DNA from: Candidatus Sumerlaeota bacterium
GTDB lineage: Bacteria > Sumerlaeota > T1SED10-198M
DNA length: 6,588 nucleotides
Assembly: GCA_003554345.1 (NCBI GenBank)
Contig: PWGE01000256.1
Coordinates: 1 to 6,588 of the forward strand
Direction: 5' to 3'
Both the position numbers and the translations under genes were made by a program. The first letter of the stretch is position 1. Every line of letters begins with the position of its first letter. A model generated the notes under the pieces. The model was not told the DNA's origin. It made no database searches and saw nothing but the letters and a program-made list of their open reading frames with translations. This document shows positions 6,374-6,588 of this stretch, in pieces.

Positions 6374-6588
6374 CCATAGGGGGCTACCAGATTGAGGCGC
6401 TTGCGATCCGCATCAGAGAATATCTCCAGTTCTACGGGGTCAGCATTGGCGGCCAAGACCCGCCGACGGGGGCCGAGATTCAAGAGAGACTGCAGGAGGA
6501 TCTATCCCGCCTCCGGGATCGATTTCGGGACGAGAAAACAGATCCGGAAGAATTGATCGCGGAACTACAAGGTGATCTGAGAGAGAAA
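6370..6588 (+). CDS. Probable coding region running off the window edge, start unresolved
   Basis: Frame 1 is open from 6211 (after TGA 6208-6210) to the window end. From about 6370 its translation is protein-like: LTIGGYQIEALAIRIREYLQ, then GVSIGGQDPP, then a charged helix (about the last 35 residues, EIQERL to DLREK) resembling a coiled coil. Upstream of 6370 the frame gives Arg/Pro/Gly-rich shadow sequence, so the gene probably begins near here. No ATG is available: CTG 6370 or ATT 6391 (AGGGGG at 6378-6383) are the nearest candidates, and GTG 6289 would add implausible sequence. An ATG at 6351 in another frame would join this frame if one A of the AAA at 6366-6368 were lost, giving MAPKRKLTIGG; a sequencing error or real frameshift is therefore possible. 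No family is recognised. Coordinates here use the CTG and are provisional. Confidence 0.5.
   Translation, partial: MTIGGYQIEALAIRIREYLQFYGVSIGGQDPPTGAEIQERLQEDLSRLRDRFRDEKTDPEELIAELQGDLREK

Noticed and set aside
6351-6395. ATG 6351 as the start of a short gene in its own frame
   Set aside because: It stops after 14 codons, and GGAG ends only one base before the ATG, too close for a working ribosome binding site. Kept only as part of the frameshift hypothesis.
6392-6556. 54-residue frame from TTG 6392 with AGGGGG upstream
   Set aside because: Its translation is Arg/Ser-rich and looks like an out-of-frame reading of the frame-1 helix. Frame 1 gives more protein-like sequence and stays open to the window edge. 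It cannot be fully excluded.

Overview
The window looks like a tightly packed late-gene segment of a tailed phage or prophage that infects a bacterium. All supported genes are on the + strand and nearly abut. They run from large virion-type proteins into a lysis cassette. The best anchors are a zinc-dependent N-acetylmuramoyl-L-alanine amidase of the T7-lysozyme/PGRP type (5655-6047), a small XhlA-like coiled-coil plus membrane-anchor protein just before it, and a 1004-residue protein with motifs I associate with large phage virion proteins. The amidase implies a peptidoglycan-walled bacterial host. The host cannot be named further, and no tRNA, integrase or terminase is visible.

Layout: 1-159 is the C-terminal end of an unidentified gene. 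174-2393 encodes a 739-residue, very acidic protein of unknown function with no cysteine and no lysine before residue 341. 2398-5412 encodes the 1004-residue putative virion or ejected protein, also without cysteine. 5417-5650 is the XhlA-like protein, 5655-6047 the amidase, and 6047-6373 a 108-residue protein with one N-terminal membrane segment. From about 6370 to the window edge another reading frame is open, but its start is not resolved. No intergenic stretch exceeds 14 bases between the assigned genes, and I see no internal promoter, terminator, RNA gene, CRISPR array or insertion sequence.

The genes from 174 to 6373 read as one transcriptional and translational unit. At three of the four junctions the Shine-Dalgarno of the downstream gene contains or touches the TGA stop of the upstream gene, and at the fourth the genes overlap by one base. 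The two large proteins are probably co-assembled structural proteins. The three small genes that follow probably carry out lysis (XhlA-like protein, amidase, second membrane protein).

The most striking signal is a sudden change in base composition inside the amidase gene, near the codons of its GYHF motif. G+C goes from 20/60 (5701-5760) to 42/60 (5761-5820). Arginine codons switch from AGA to mainly CGN and leucine to CTG, and the G+C-rich style mostly persists to the window end. This looks like a recombination joint that replaced the catalytic C-terminal part of the lysin and everything downstream.
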